A stretch of DNA of 64,000 bases from Burkholderiales bacterium. Its GTDB lineage: Bacteria; Pseudomonadota; Gammaproteobacteria; Burkholderiales; Burkholderiaceae_C. Numbering within the stretch: position 1 is the first letter of the stretch; every line of letters starts with the position of its first letter. The notes under the pieces were generated by a model. It was given only the letters and a program-made list of their open reading frames with translations, did no database searches and had not been told where the DNA came from. The DNA lies in the NCBI GenBank assembly GCA_025350145.1, contig JANXYH010000082.1:1-64000 (forward strand), written 5' to 3'. Shown piece after piece: positions 1 to 8,689 of the stretch. Position numbers and translations under genes: made by a program.

Positions 1-2
1 TG

Positions 3-392
3 TACGACTTCATGGGCCCGGCCCTGGCCGCTGGCGAGCGCCGGCTGCCCACCGATGCTGAACTCCAACGGATGGCTAATCTGGCCACCACGCTCGGCCA
101 GGCTGCCGATCACGCCGCCACGCTCGGCCAGGCCGCCGACAAGGCTCCGGCCCCCTCTTTGCCCTGGACACCGCTGCAAGCCTGGATGTGCCTTGGGGGC
201 CTGCCGATGCTCGCCGGCCTGCGGCGTGGAAGTGGACTGACACCGCCCGCCAAACCCCAATTCGAACTCGCGGCGAACCCCCAACTCGGCCGGTCAGGGT
301 GGTGGTGCGTTGATGGCCTGGCGCGGGCGGTCCGGCATGGCGTACGGGGCGACCAGCGCGCCAGGCCCCGGCAGGCGAAAATGGCGGATTGA
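3..392 (+). CDS. partial ORF open from the left edge, hypothetical; possible C-terminal end of an upstream protein
   Basis: Frame 3 is open from the window edge to a TGA at 390-392; Ala-rich, with a 10-aa in-frame tandem repeat and a hydrophobic stretch followed by RR (LQAWMCLGGLPMLAGLRRG). No family recognised; may be a GC-rich spurious ORF. Confidence 0.3.
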   Translation, partial: YDFMGPALAAGERRLPTDAELQRMANLATTLGQAADHAATLGQAADKAPAPSLPWTPLQAWMCLGGLPMLAGLRRGSGLTPPAKPQFELAANPQLGRSGWWCVDGLARAVRHGVRGDQRARPRQAKMAD

Positions 393-431
393 CGTTCTGC
401 GGCTCAGGGCCAGATCCATGGATGCGAAGAA

Positions 432-1880
432 GTGAGGACGGCCTTGCGGCCGCTGGCCTGTGGGCTGCTGTTGCTGGTCTTTGGCGCCGTTACACCGGCC
501 CCGGCCCAGGCGCAATCGCTGGTCGATCTTTACCGCGCCGCCGAGGGCGCTGACCCGGCGCTGGTCGGCGCGCAGGCGCTGCGGCGTGCCGCGCAAGAGC
601 GCGTCGTGCAGGCCACCGCAGCCTTGGCGCCCAGCGTCAGCGTCAACGTCACGCGCAACCAGTCGAAGTACTACGAGCCGACCAACCTGGTCACCCCCGA
701 TACGCGCGCGATCGGAAACGAGCAGGCGGTGCTGCAGCTCACGCAGCCGGTGCTCAAGCTGGCCCTGTGGGCGCAGAAGGATCAGGCCAAGGCACAGGCC
801 GAACAGGCGCAGCTACAGGCCGAGCAATCGCGCATCGAAAGCCTGCAGCGCTTCGTCGAGTCGATCTTCGAGATGTTCAAGTCGCGCGACGCGTTGCAGC
901 ACCTGCTGGCGCAGCAGGAGTCCACGGCAGCGCAGCTGGCCTTGGCCCGGCGTGCCTTCACGGTGGGCACGGTGGCGGTCACCGATATGCGTGATGCCCA
1001 GGCCAAAGCCGATGTCGTCGCCACCCAGGCGATCGCTGCGCGACATGACCTGGCGCTGCGCCACCAGGTGGTGGCCGAGCTGGTCGGCCGCCCGGTGCCG
1101 GCATTGCTGGCGCGGGGCATGGTCGACGACCCGCTGCCGGTGCTGGACCACGCCGGCCTGCCGCAGTGGCTGACTGACGGCCTGGCCAGCAGCCCCGCGC
1201 TGCGCCAGGCGCATGCGGGTCTGGAGGCGGCCAGGCACGAGGTGCGCAAGGCGACCTTGGCCCACGCACCGACGGTGGACCTTAACCTCAGCCAAACTGC
1301 GCTGTCGGAGTCGGCCTCGGTCACCAGCACCTTGCGCCGCCGCTCGACGCAGGCCCTGGTGGGGTTGACGCTCAACCTGCCCCTGTTCGCCGGCGGCGCC
1401 ACACAGTCGCGCGTGCGCGAGGCGCTGGCGCTGCAGGAGAAGGCGCAGGCCGATGTCGATTCGGCGCGCCGTACGCTGACGCTCAACCTGCGCCAGCACT
1501 TCACCTCGACGCTGGCTTCAGCCAGCCAGGCCCAGGGCCTGGCGGTGGCGGTGAAGTCGCAGGAGACCGCGCTGCGGGCCAACCGGCGCGGCTACGAAGT
1601 GGGCATGAAGGTGGGCGCCGAGGTGCTGGATGCGCAGACCAAGCTGTTCGAGGCCAGACGCGACCTCTCCCGCGCGCGCTATGACGCCTGGCTGTCGTAC
1701 ATCAAGCTGCGCTGTGCCGCCGGCGTGGTGGCCGAAGCCGACCTGGCGCGCCTGGACGCTCTGCTGCTGCCGCTGAATCCGCCGCTGGCACTGGACGCCG
1801 AGGTGCTGAACCCCAGCGCCGCGCCAGCGCTGCCGCAGGTGCCGCCCGGGGCCGAACCCGTGCCGGCCAAACTGCCATGA
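432..1880 (+). CDS. TolC-family outer membrane efflux/secretion protein
   Basis: 482 aa, GTG start, signal peptide (LACGLLLLVFGAVTPAPAQAQ), OEP/TolC-like pattern (SLVDLYRAAEGADPALVGAQALRRAAQERV, GLTLNLPLFAGGATQSRVREA, YEVGMKVGAEVLDAQTKLFEARRDLSRARYD). Confidence 0.9.
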   Translation: MRTALRPLACGLLLLVFGAVTPAPAQAQSLVDLYRAAEGADPALVGAQALRRAAQERVVQATAALAPSVSVNVTRNQSKYYEPTNLVTPDTRAIGNEQAVLQLTQPVLKLALWAQKDQAKAQAEQAQLQAEQSRIESLQRFVESIFEMFKSRDALQHLLAQQESTAAQLALARRAFTVGTVAVTDMRDAQAKADVVATQAIAARHDLALRHQVVAELVGRPVPALLARGMVDDPLPVLDHAGLPQWLTDGLASSPALRQAHAGLEAARHEVRKATLAHAPTVDLNLSQTALSESASVTSTLRRRSTQALVGLTLNLPLFAGGATQSRVREALALQEKAQADVDSARRTLTLNLRQHFTSTLASASQAQGLAVAVKSQETALRANRRGYEVGMKVGAEVLDAQTKLFEARRDLSRARYDAWLSYIKLRCAAGVVAEADLARLDALLLPLNPPLALDAEVLNPSAAPALPQVPPGAEPVPAKLP

Positions 1881-3625
1881 ATCCGCAGCCGCAGCCGAAC
1901 CCAGACGAAGCCGCGCCCGACGAACTGGCCGTCGCGCTGGCGGCCTGGCGTGAAAGGCTAGCAGCCGCTGGCACCCGCTGCACCGCAGTGGCGCTGGTGC
2001 CCGATCCGCCGGCCGTTGGCGTGCCTTTCGACGCGGCCGTAGAAGCGGCGGTACACGAGACCTGGCTGCGCCTGCAGCAGCGTGTCGACGACGAGCGCCC
2101 GGTGGCGTTGGAGCGGGTGGCAATTCCGCAGGCCGGCGGCGTACACCTGCTGATGGCGGCGCGATTCGGTTATGGCCAGGGGCAGAAGGCGACACTCGGC
2201 CTGTGCCTGCCGGCGCCGCATGGCGAGCGCGTGGTGCAGGCGGTGCTGTTCGGCCTGGCCAGCCTGCAGTGGGCATTGACCGAGCATCAGCAGACGGCTT
2301 TGCGGCGTGGCATGCACCTGCTGGAGGTGCTGGGCCATGTCGAATCGCAGTCGGGTGCGCGCGCCGCAGCGCAGGAATGGGTCAACCGCACCGCAGCTTG
2401 GGCGCGCGCTGCTGCGCCCGGCGCCGCGCCGCTGACGCTGGCCTTGTTCGATGCCAGCGGCAGCGCGCCGCGCTGGTGGGTGGGCGCCGATACGGCCTGG
2501 GCGCAGAAGGCCTCGCCGGCAGTGCTGGAAGCCGGCGAGCAGGCCCAGCGTGCGCTGGCCGCGCTGCGCGAGGTGCAGGAAGGCGCCTGGTGGGCCGTGC
2601 CAATGTTGCACCAGGGCCGGCCGGTGGCGGTGTTGGTGGCGCGCGGCGAGGCGGCCGCGTGTACGCCCGAGGTCTTGCGTGTGCTGCGCGCCAGCCTTGC
2701 GCTGGTCGAGCCGCTGCTGCGCCAGTGGCGGCTGGCCGAGCGGTCGCTGCCGCTGCATGCCTTGGATGCACTGCGCCATCTGCTGACTCAGCTGACGCGC
2801 GCGCGAGACAACGGCCATCTGAGCTGGAAACTGAGCGCTCTCGGCCTGCTGCTGGCCGGCATCATGCTGTTCGCGATCCCGATGGACGAACGCGTCACCG
2901 CGCCGGTGGTCATAGAAGGCCAGACCCGCCAGTTGGTCAGCGCGCCATTTGAAGGCTTCGTCGCCACGGTGCGCGTGCGGCCGGGCGCGGTGGTCGCGGC
3001 CGGCCAAGAGCTGCTGGCCTTGGACACGCGCGAGCTGCAGGTCGAGCAAACGAAGTACAGCGGCGAAGAAGAACAGGTGGCCGCCAAGCTGCGCCAGGCC
3101 ATGGCCGACCACGACGCCGCCGCGCTGGCGCTGGCCGCCAGCCAACTGCAGTCGGCGCGTGCGCAGCTGGGCCTGGTTCGCGCCAAGCTGGCGCGCGCCA
3201 GCGTCGCCGCGCCGGTGGCCGGATTGGTGGTCAGCGGCGACTGGAGCCAGCAGCTCGGCGCACCGGTCGAATCGGGCAAGCAACTGTTCGAAATCGCTTC
3301 CAGCGGCGCCTACCGGGTGGCGCTGCACGTGGCCGACCAAGACATCGCGCGCGTGCAGGCCGGCCAGCACGGTGCGCTGCGCCTGGCCGGCGTGCCGCAT
3401 CAGACCTATGCGTTCCAGCTGGCGCTGGTCACCGCCACCGCGTCGGTGCAGGACTCAAACAACGGCTTTCGCGTCGAAGCCGCCTGGGACGACGCAGTGC
3501 CCACGCTCAGCCCCGGCATGCAGGGTGTCGGCAAGATCGTGGTCGGGCGGGCCAACCTGTTCACCATCGCCACGCGCAGCTCGATCGACTGGCTGCGCAT
3601 GAAGTGGTGGAGCTGGTGGTTCTAG
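1877..3625 (+). CDS. HlyD-family periplasmic adaptor with long N-terminal cytoplasmic GAF-like region
   Basis: 582 aa; about 310 aa N-terminal soluble region, one TM (LSALGLLLAGIMLFAIPM), then biotinyl-lipoyl/HlyD-like module (VSAPFEGFVATVRVRPGAVVAAGQELLALDTRELQVE; SVAAPVAGLVVSGDWSQQLGAPVESGKQLFEI). ATGA overlap with the upstream gene. Confidence 0.8.
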   Translation: MNPQPQPNPDEAAPDELAVALAAWRERLAAAGTRCTAVALVPDPPAVGVPFDAAVEAAVHETWLRLQQRVDDERPVALERVAIPQAGGVHLLMAARFGYGQGQKATLGLCLPAPHGERVVQAVLFGLASLQWALTEHQQTALRRGMHLLEVLGHVESQSGARAAAQEWVNRTAAWARAAAPGAAPLTLALFDASGSAPRWWVGADTAWAQKASPAVLEAGEQAQRALAALREVQEGAWWAVPMLHQGRPVAVLVARGEAAACTPEVLRVLRASLALVEPLLRQWRLAERSLPLHALDALRHLLTQLTRARDNGHLSWKLSALGLLLAGIMLFAIPMDERVTAPVVIEGQTRQLVSAPFEGFVATVRVRPGAVVAAGQELLALDTRELQVEQTKYSGEEEQVAAKLRQAMADHDAAALALAASQLQSARAQLGLVRAKLARASVAAPVAGLVVSGDWSQQLGAPVESGKQLFEIASSGAYRVALHVADQDIARVQAGQHGALRLAGVPHQTYAFQLALVTATASVQDSNNGFRVEAAWDDAVPTLSPGMQGVGKIVVGRANLFTIATRSSIDWLRMKWWSWWF

Positions 3626-5796
3626 TGCCAGCGCTGTTCTCCGAACATTGGCACGCGGTGCGCTTCCTGCGTCCGCGCTTGCGCGACGGCGTTCAACCGC
3701 TGTTTCGCCGCCTGCGCGGCCAGACCTCGGTGCTGCTGCAGGATCCGCTGACCGGCCGCTTCCACCGGCTGACGCCGCAGGTCTGGCGCGTGGTCGCGCT
3801 GCTCGACGGCCAGCGCACGCTGGACGAGGTCTGGGCCGCCGCTGCGGCCGACCCGGTGGCGCAAGACGAAGCCGTGATCACCCAGCAGCAGCTGGTGCAG
3901 CTGATGGGCTCGCTCTACAGCAACGACCTGCTGCAGTCGCAGGTCTCGCCCGACGCCGACGAGGTGCTGGAGCGCTGGCGCAAGCAGCGCCGCGCCGAGC
4001 TGCGCCAGAACTGGCTCAACCCCTTGAGCCTGAAGCTGCCGATGCTGTACCCCGACGCCTGGTTCGAGCGCCATGCGGCCTTCGCGCAGCGGCTGTTCTC
4101 GTGGCCGGTGCTGTTGCTGTGGGCGGCGCTGGTACTGCCATCGGCCTACCTGGCCTGGCAGCATTGGCGCGAGCTGACCGAGAACCTGTCCGACCGCGTG
4201 CTGTCAGGCAGCAACCTGTTGCTGCTGTGGCTGGTCTATCCGCTGGCCAAGGCGATCCACGAGACCGCGCATGGCCTGGCGGTCAAGGCCTGGGGCGGCA
4301 CGGTGCGCGAGATCGGGCTGATGTTCATCCTGTTCACGCCGGTGCCCTATGTCGACGCCACCTCGTCGTACCGCTTCGAGTCAAAGTGGCGGCGCGCGAT
4401 GGTGGCCGCTGCGGGCATCTTCGCCGAACTGGCGCTGGGCGCGGTGGCGCTGCAGCTGTGGCTGCAGGCGCAGCCGGGCATCGTCACTGCGGTGGCCTTC
4501 AACCTGGTGCTGATCGCCGGCTTCTCGACTCTGGTGGTCAATGGCAACCCGCTGATGCGCTACGACGGCTATTTCGTGTTGAGTGACCTGGTCGAGATCC
4601 CCAACCTCGCGCAGCGCTGCACCCAGTACTGGACCTACCTGTTCGACCGCTACATGCTGGGAGCACAGGAGGCCCATGCGCCGGTGGGCAGCGAGCGTGA
4701 GCGGGCCTGGCTGCTGGTCTACGGCGCGGTCGCTCCGGTCTACCGGCTTTCGGTGTCCATCGGGCTGATCTGGTTCATCGCCGGCCAGTACTTTTGGGTC
4801 GGCATCATGGTCGCCGCCGTCGGCGCCTGGACCAGCCTGGTCTTGCCGCTGTGGCGCGGCTGGCGCCACATCGCCGAGAGCCCGGCGCTGGCGCGCAAGC
4901 GCAGTTGGGCCCGCTGGCGCATCGGTGTGCTGATGGCCGTGCTGGGCCTTGGGCTGTTCGCGTTGCCGGCGCCGTTCTACGCGGTGCATCAGGGCGTGCT
5001 ATGGCTGCCCGACGAGGCGATGCTGCGCGCCCCGGTCAACGCCCATGTGGCCGGCGCCGCGCCCGGCGTGCGCAGCGGCGCGGCGGTGGCCGCCGACGTA
5101 CCGCTGGTGCAGTTGGACAGCATCACCGCGGTGGCCGAACTGGGCAGCGCGGCGGCCGAGGTCGAGCAGACCCGCGCCCAGCTGCGCCAGGCCGAGGTCG
5201 ACGACCCGGTGCGCGCGCAGTCGCTGCGCGCCGAACTGCAGGGCCGGCTGGCCAAGCTGGCCCTGCAGCAGCGCCGCGTCGATGCGCTCGAACTGCGCTC
5301 GCAGGTGGCCGGGCGCTGGGTGCCCAGCGGCGGCAGCGAGCTGGCCGGCCGCTTCGTCAAGCGCGGCGACCTGCTCGGCGTGACCGTGCCCGGCCCCGCC
5401 ACGCTGGTGCGCAGCGCGGTGACGCAGGACGACCTGGACCTGATCGCCCAGCGCGCCCGCCTGGCGACGATCAGCGCCCAGGTGCGCCTGCCGCACGGCG
5501 AGATCATCGGCGCCGAGCTGGCGCGCGCCATCGGCGGCGGCGAGCAGTTGCTGGTGTCGCCGGCGCTGGGCACCGCCGGCGGTGGCGAGATCGCGGTCGA
5601 CCCGCAGGACGGCCAGGGCACCAAGCCGCTGCACCGGGTGTTCGACCTCGAACTCGTGCTGGCGCATGCGCCGCGCAGCGTGCCGCAAGTGTTCGGCAAC
5701 CGCGTGATGGTGCGCTTCGACCTTGGCGCCACGCCGCTGGGCTGGCAATGGCTGTTGCGCCTGCGCCAGCTGTTCCTGGCCCAGATGAGCGTGTGA
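3604..5796 (+). CDS. PqqD-like / peptidase M50 (site-2 protease-like) / HlyD-like fusion membrane protein
   Basis: 730 aa; HExxH zinc motif (KAIHETAHGLAVKAWGG), second S2P motif (NGNPLMRYDGYF), multiple TMs, PqqD-like N-terminus (VLLQDPLTGRFHRLTPQVWRVVALLDGQRTLDEVW), C-terminal lipoyl/HlyD-like segment. 22-nt overlap with the upstream gene. Confidence 0.8.
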   Translation: MVELVVLVPALFSEHWHAVRFLRPRLRDGVQPLFRRLRGQTSVLLQDPLTGRFHRLTPQVWRVVALLDGQRTLDEVWAAAAADPVAQDEAVITQQQLVQLMGSLYSNDLLQSQVSPDADEVLERWRKQRRAELRQNWLNPLSLKLPMLYPDAWFERHAAFAQRLFSWPVLLLWAALVLPSAYLAWQHWRELTENLSDRVLSGSNLLLLWLVYPLAKAIHETAHGLAVKAWGGTVREIGLMFILFTPVPYVDATSSYRFESKWRRAMVAAAGIFAELALGAVALQLWLQAQPGIVTAVAFNLVLIAGFSTLVVNGNPLMRYDGYFVLSDLVEIPNLAQRCTQYWTYLFDRYMLGAQEAHAPVGSERERAWLLVYGAVAPVYRLSVSIGLIWFIAGQYFWVGIMVAAVGAWTSLVLPLWRGWRHIAESPALARKRSWARWRIGVLMAVLGLGLFALPAPFYAVHQGVLWLPDEAMLRAPVNAHVAGAAPGVRSGAAVAADVPLVQLDSITAVAELGSAAAEVEQTRAQLRQAEVDDPVRAQSLRAELQGRLAKLALQQRRVDALELRSQVAGRWVPSGGSELAGRFVKRGDLLGVTVPGPATLVRSAVTQDDLDLIAQRARLATISAQVRLPHGEIIGAELARAIGGGEQLLVSPALGTAGGGEIAVDPQDGQGTKPLHRVFDLELVLAHAPRSVPQVFGNRVMVRFDLGATPLGWQWLLRLRQLFLAQMSV

Positions 5797-7826
5797 TGGT
5801 GGCCGCCGAGATGGTCTTCGATGGCAGCCTGCCGCGGCGGCTGGCCGGCAGCGGCTTTTGCCGCGCCGACAGCCTGCGCGACGAGCGCGCCGCGCCGCGC
5901 GACGCCGCGCTCGATCGCGCCTGGCAGCGCGTGCGGGCACAGTTCGCGGTGCGGCGAGCCCCGCAGCGGCATGTCGAGCGCCTGCACCGGCGGGTGCAGG
6001 CCACTGCGGCCGATCTGGCGGCGCTGGGCGATCAGGCGCTTCGTGACCGCTTCGACGCAGCGTCCCGGGCGCTGGGCTGCGAGGTCGCGCGCGATGCGCT
6101 GCTGGCGCCGGTTCTGGCCTGTTTGGGCGAGGCCTGCCGCCGCCTGCTTGGCTTGGCCCCGCATGGCGTCCAGTACCTGGGTGCCCAGGTGCTGCTGCAG
6201 GGCCGGCTGGCCGAGATGAACACCGGCGAGGGCAAGACCCTGGTGGCCGCGCTGGCGGCCTGCGTGATGGCGGCCAGCGGTGCTGCGGTACACGTGGTCA
6301 GCACCAACGACTACCTGGCCGAGCGCGACAGCCACGAGATGGGGCCGCTGTACCGCTTCTTCGGCCTCGGCTGCAGCTTCGTCAAGGGCGGCATGGAGCC
6401 GCAGGACAGGCGCCAGAGCTACGCCCACGCGGTGTGCTATGTCGCTGGCAAGGAGCTGGTGTTCGACTACCTCAAGGACCGTCTGGCCGGCCACGGCCTG
6501 CTGCCGACGCGCGTGAGCCTGCTGCAGCAGCTGGGCAGCGACGCCGAGGGCGGCGCGGCGCCGCTGATCCCGGCGCTGCACTTTGCGATCGTCGACGAGG
6601 CCGACAGCGTGCTGATCGACGAAGCGCGCACGCCAATGATCCTGTCGCGGCAGGCGCCCGGCCTGCACGAACAAGCGCTGCTGGTCTGGGCGATCGCCAA
6701 TGCGCGCACGCTAAAGCCGGTGCTGCACTACACCATCGACCACCAGCGCCGCGTCGACCTGAGGCCCGCTGCGTTGGCGGCCTGTACGCCGCTGCCCGAG
6801 GGCGTGGCGCCGATGTGGCAGTCACGCGCCTGGCGCGAGATGATCCTGCAGCAAGCGCTGACCGCGCTGCACCTGTTCGAGCGCGACCACCACTACATCA
6901 TCGCCGAAGGCAAGGTGCAGATCGTCGACGAGAGTACCGGCCGGGTGATGGCCGACCGATCATGGGAGCAGGGCCTGCACCAGCTGATCGAGGTGAAGGA
7001 AGGGCTGCAGACCACCGACGGCCGCGAGACACTGGCGCGCATGACCTTCCAGCGCTTCTTCCGCCGCTACTACCTGCTGGCCGGCCTGACCGGCACCGCA
7101 GCCGAGGCGGCTCGCGAGATGCGCGCGGTCTACCTGCTGGCGGTGACGCGGGTGCCGCCCAACCGCCCGTCGCGGCGGCGGCGGCTGCGCGACAGCGCCT
7201 GGCCCGACGACGTGGCGCGCTGGCAGGCGGTGGTGACGGACGCCTTGACCGCCAGCGCGCGCGGCCAGCCGGTGCTGGTCGGCACGCGCAGCGTCGAGGC
7301 TTCGGAACGCGTGGCGGCCGAGTTCGATGCGCGGGGCGCGCCGCACGTGGTGCTGAATGCGCGCCAAGACGCCGAGGAAGCGCGCGTCGTCGCGGCTGCC
7401 GGCGAGGCTGGCCGCTTGACCATCGCCACCAACATGGCAGGGCGCGGCACCGACATCAAACTCAGCGCGGCGGCGCGCGCGGCGGGCGGGCTGCATGTGA
7501 TCCTGACCGAGTTCCATGAGTCGCCGCGGGTTGATCGCCAATTGTTCGGCCGCAGCGGGCGCCAGGGCGACGGCGGCTCGGCGCGCGCCATCGTCAGCAT
7601 CGGCGACGGCCTGTTCCGCGCCCAGCCGCGCTGGCTGATGCGGCTGGCGGCGCGCAGCCACGGCTACAGCCACGGCCTCGGCCTACTGCAAGCCTGGCTG
7701 CTGCATCGCCTGGTGGCGCAGGCCCAGGCGGGTGCCGAACGGGCGGCGCGGCGTGGGCGCCTGCAGACCTTGAAACAAGACCGTGAACTCAGCCGCACCA
7801 TCGGCTTTGCCGGCAGGGTGATATGA
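5796..7826 (+). CDS. SecA-like preprotein translocase ATPase (SecA paralogue)
   Basis: From the ATG at 5796 (overlaps the upstream TGA): Walker A MNTGEGKTLVAALAA, VHVVSTNDYLAERDS, IVDEADSVLIDEARTPMILS, PPXD-like HYIIAEGKVQIVDESTGRVMADRSWEQGLHQLIEVKEGLQ, ATNMAGRGTDIKL, RQLFGRSGRQGDGGSARAIVSIGD. About 676 aa; ends shortly after the last motif. Confidence 0.9.
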   Translation: MVAAEMVFDGSLPRRLAGSGFCRADSLRDERAAPRDAALDRAWQRVRAQFAVRRAPQRHVERLHRRVQATAADLAALGDQALRDRFDAASRALGCEVARDALLAPVLACLGEACRRLLGLAPHGVQYLGAQVLLQGRLAEMNTGEGKTLVAALAACVMAASGAAVHVVSTNDYLAERDSHEMGPLYRFFGLGCSFVKGGMEPQDRRQSYAHAVCYVAGKELVFDYLKDRLAGHGLLPTRVSLLQQLGSDAEGGAAPLIPALHFAIVDEADSVLIDEARTPMILSRQAPGLHEQALLVWAIANARTLKPVLHYTIDHQRRVDLRPAALAACTPLPEGVAPMWQSRAWREMILQQALTALHLFERDHHYIIAEGKVQIVDESTGRVMADRSWEQGLHQLIEVKEGLQTTDGRETLARMTFQRFFRRYYLLAGLTGTAAEAAREMRAVYLLAVTRVPPNRPSRRRRLRDSAWPDDVARWQAVVTDALTASARGQPVLVGTRSVEASERVAAEFDARGAPHVVLNARQDAEEARVVAAAGEAGRLTIATNMAGRGTDIKLSAAARAAGGLHVILTEFHESPRVDRQLFGRSGRQGDGGSARAIVSIGDGLFRAQPRWLMRLAARSHGYSHGLGLLQAWLLHRLVAQAQAGAERAARRGRLQTLKQDRELSRTIGFAGRVI

Positions 7827-8680
7827 AACGACGACAACAACGACGGTGCGGGATCGCGGCGCTTGCCGCCTGGAGCCTGCTGGGGCCGGCGGCCGCTGCG
7901 CAGTTCGATTGCATGATCGAGCCGGCCCAGTGGGTCGAGGTGCGCAGCCCGGTGGTCGGCCTGATCGAGCGCGTACACGTGGCGCGCGGCCAGAGCATCC
8001 GCCGTGGCGAGCTGCTGGTGAGCATAGAGTCCAGCCTGGAGCTCAGCGCCGAGCAGACCGCGCGCTACAAGGCGCAGACGGTGGGCGCGCAGCAGCAGGC
8101 CCAGGCCAAGGTCGAGGTCTCGCGCGCCAAGTCGCAACGCATGCAGGCCTTGTTCGACGAGGAGTTCGTCTCCGGCCAGGCGCGCGACGATGCCCAGGCC
8201 GAGTACCAGCAGGCGCAGAGCGAGTTGCTCAGCGCGCAGGAGAACAACCGCATGGCCCAGCTCGAGCACCAGCAGGCCAAAGACCAGGTGCAGCGGCGCG
8301 TGTTGCGCAGCCCTTTCGACGGCGTGGTGGTCGAGCAGTATCTGTACCCGGGCTCGCTGGTCGACACCGGCGAGAGCAAGAAGCCGATCCTGAAGATCGC
8401 CCAGACCCATCCGCTGGTGGTGCGCGCCGTCGTTCCCTACCGCTACTACCCGAAAATCAAGCAGGGCGGCGGCGTGCATGTGCTGCCCGAGCCACCGTTC
8501 AACGTGGGCGCGGTGGCCGACATCGCGGCGCGGATCCAGACGGTTGACCGGGTGATCGACCCCGCGGCCGGCACCTTCGGCGTGCATGTCAGCCTGGACA
8601 ACGGCCGCCAGCAACTGCCTGGCGGCATCCGCTGCACGTTGCGCATCGACGGCATCGACGATTTGCCGGCGAGGAAGTAG
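7823..8680 (+). CDS. HlyD-family/RND-type periplasmic adaptor subunit
   Basis: 285 aa, signal peptide, lipoyl motif (VRSPVVGLIERVHVARGQSIRRGELLVSIESSLE), coiled-coil hairpin, LRSPFDGVVVEQYLYPGSLVDTGE. ATGA overlap with the secA-like gene. Confidence 0.85.
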   Translation: MKRRQQRRCGIAALAAWSLLGPAAAAQFDCMIEPAQWVEVRSPVVGLIERVHVARGQSIRRGELLVSIESSLELSAEQTARYKAQTVGAQQQAQAKVEVSRAKSQRMQALFDEEFVSGQARDDAQAEYQQAQSELLSAQENNRMAQLEHQQAKDQVQRRVLRSPFDGVVVEQYLYPGSLVDTGESKKPILKIAQTHPLVVRAVVPYRYYPKIKQGGGVHVLPEPPFNVGAVADIAARIQTVDRVIDPAAGTFGVHVSLDNGRQQLPGGIRCTLRIDGIDDLPARK

Positions 8681-8689
8681 GACTTGCTC

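Noticed and set aside
4794-5795. N-terminal extension of the SecA-like ORF
   Set aside because: Arg/Ala/Gly-rich out-of-frame translation of the M50 gene; the real start is the ATG at 5796 overlapping the M50 stop.
432-8680. Calling the left-end cluster a classical type I secretion system
   Set aside because: No ABC ATPase (no ABC signature motif) in the cluster; the only ATPase is SecA-like.
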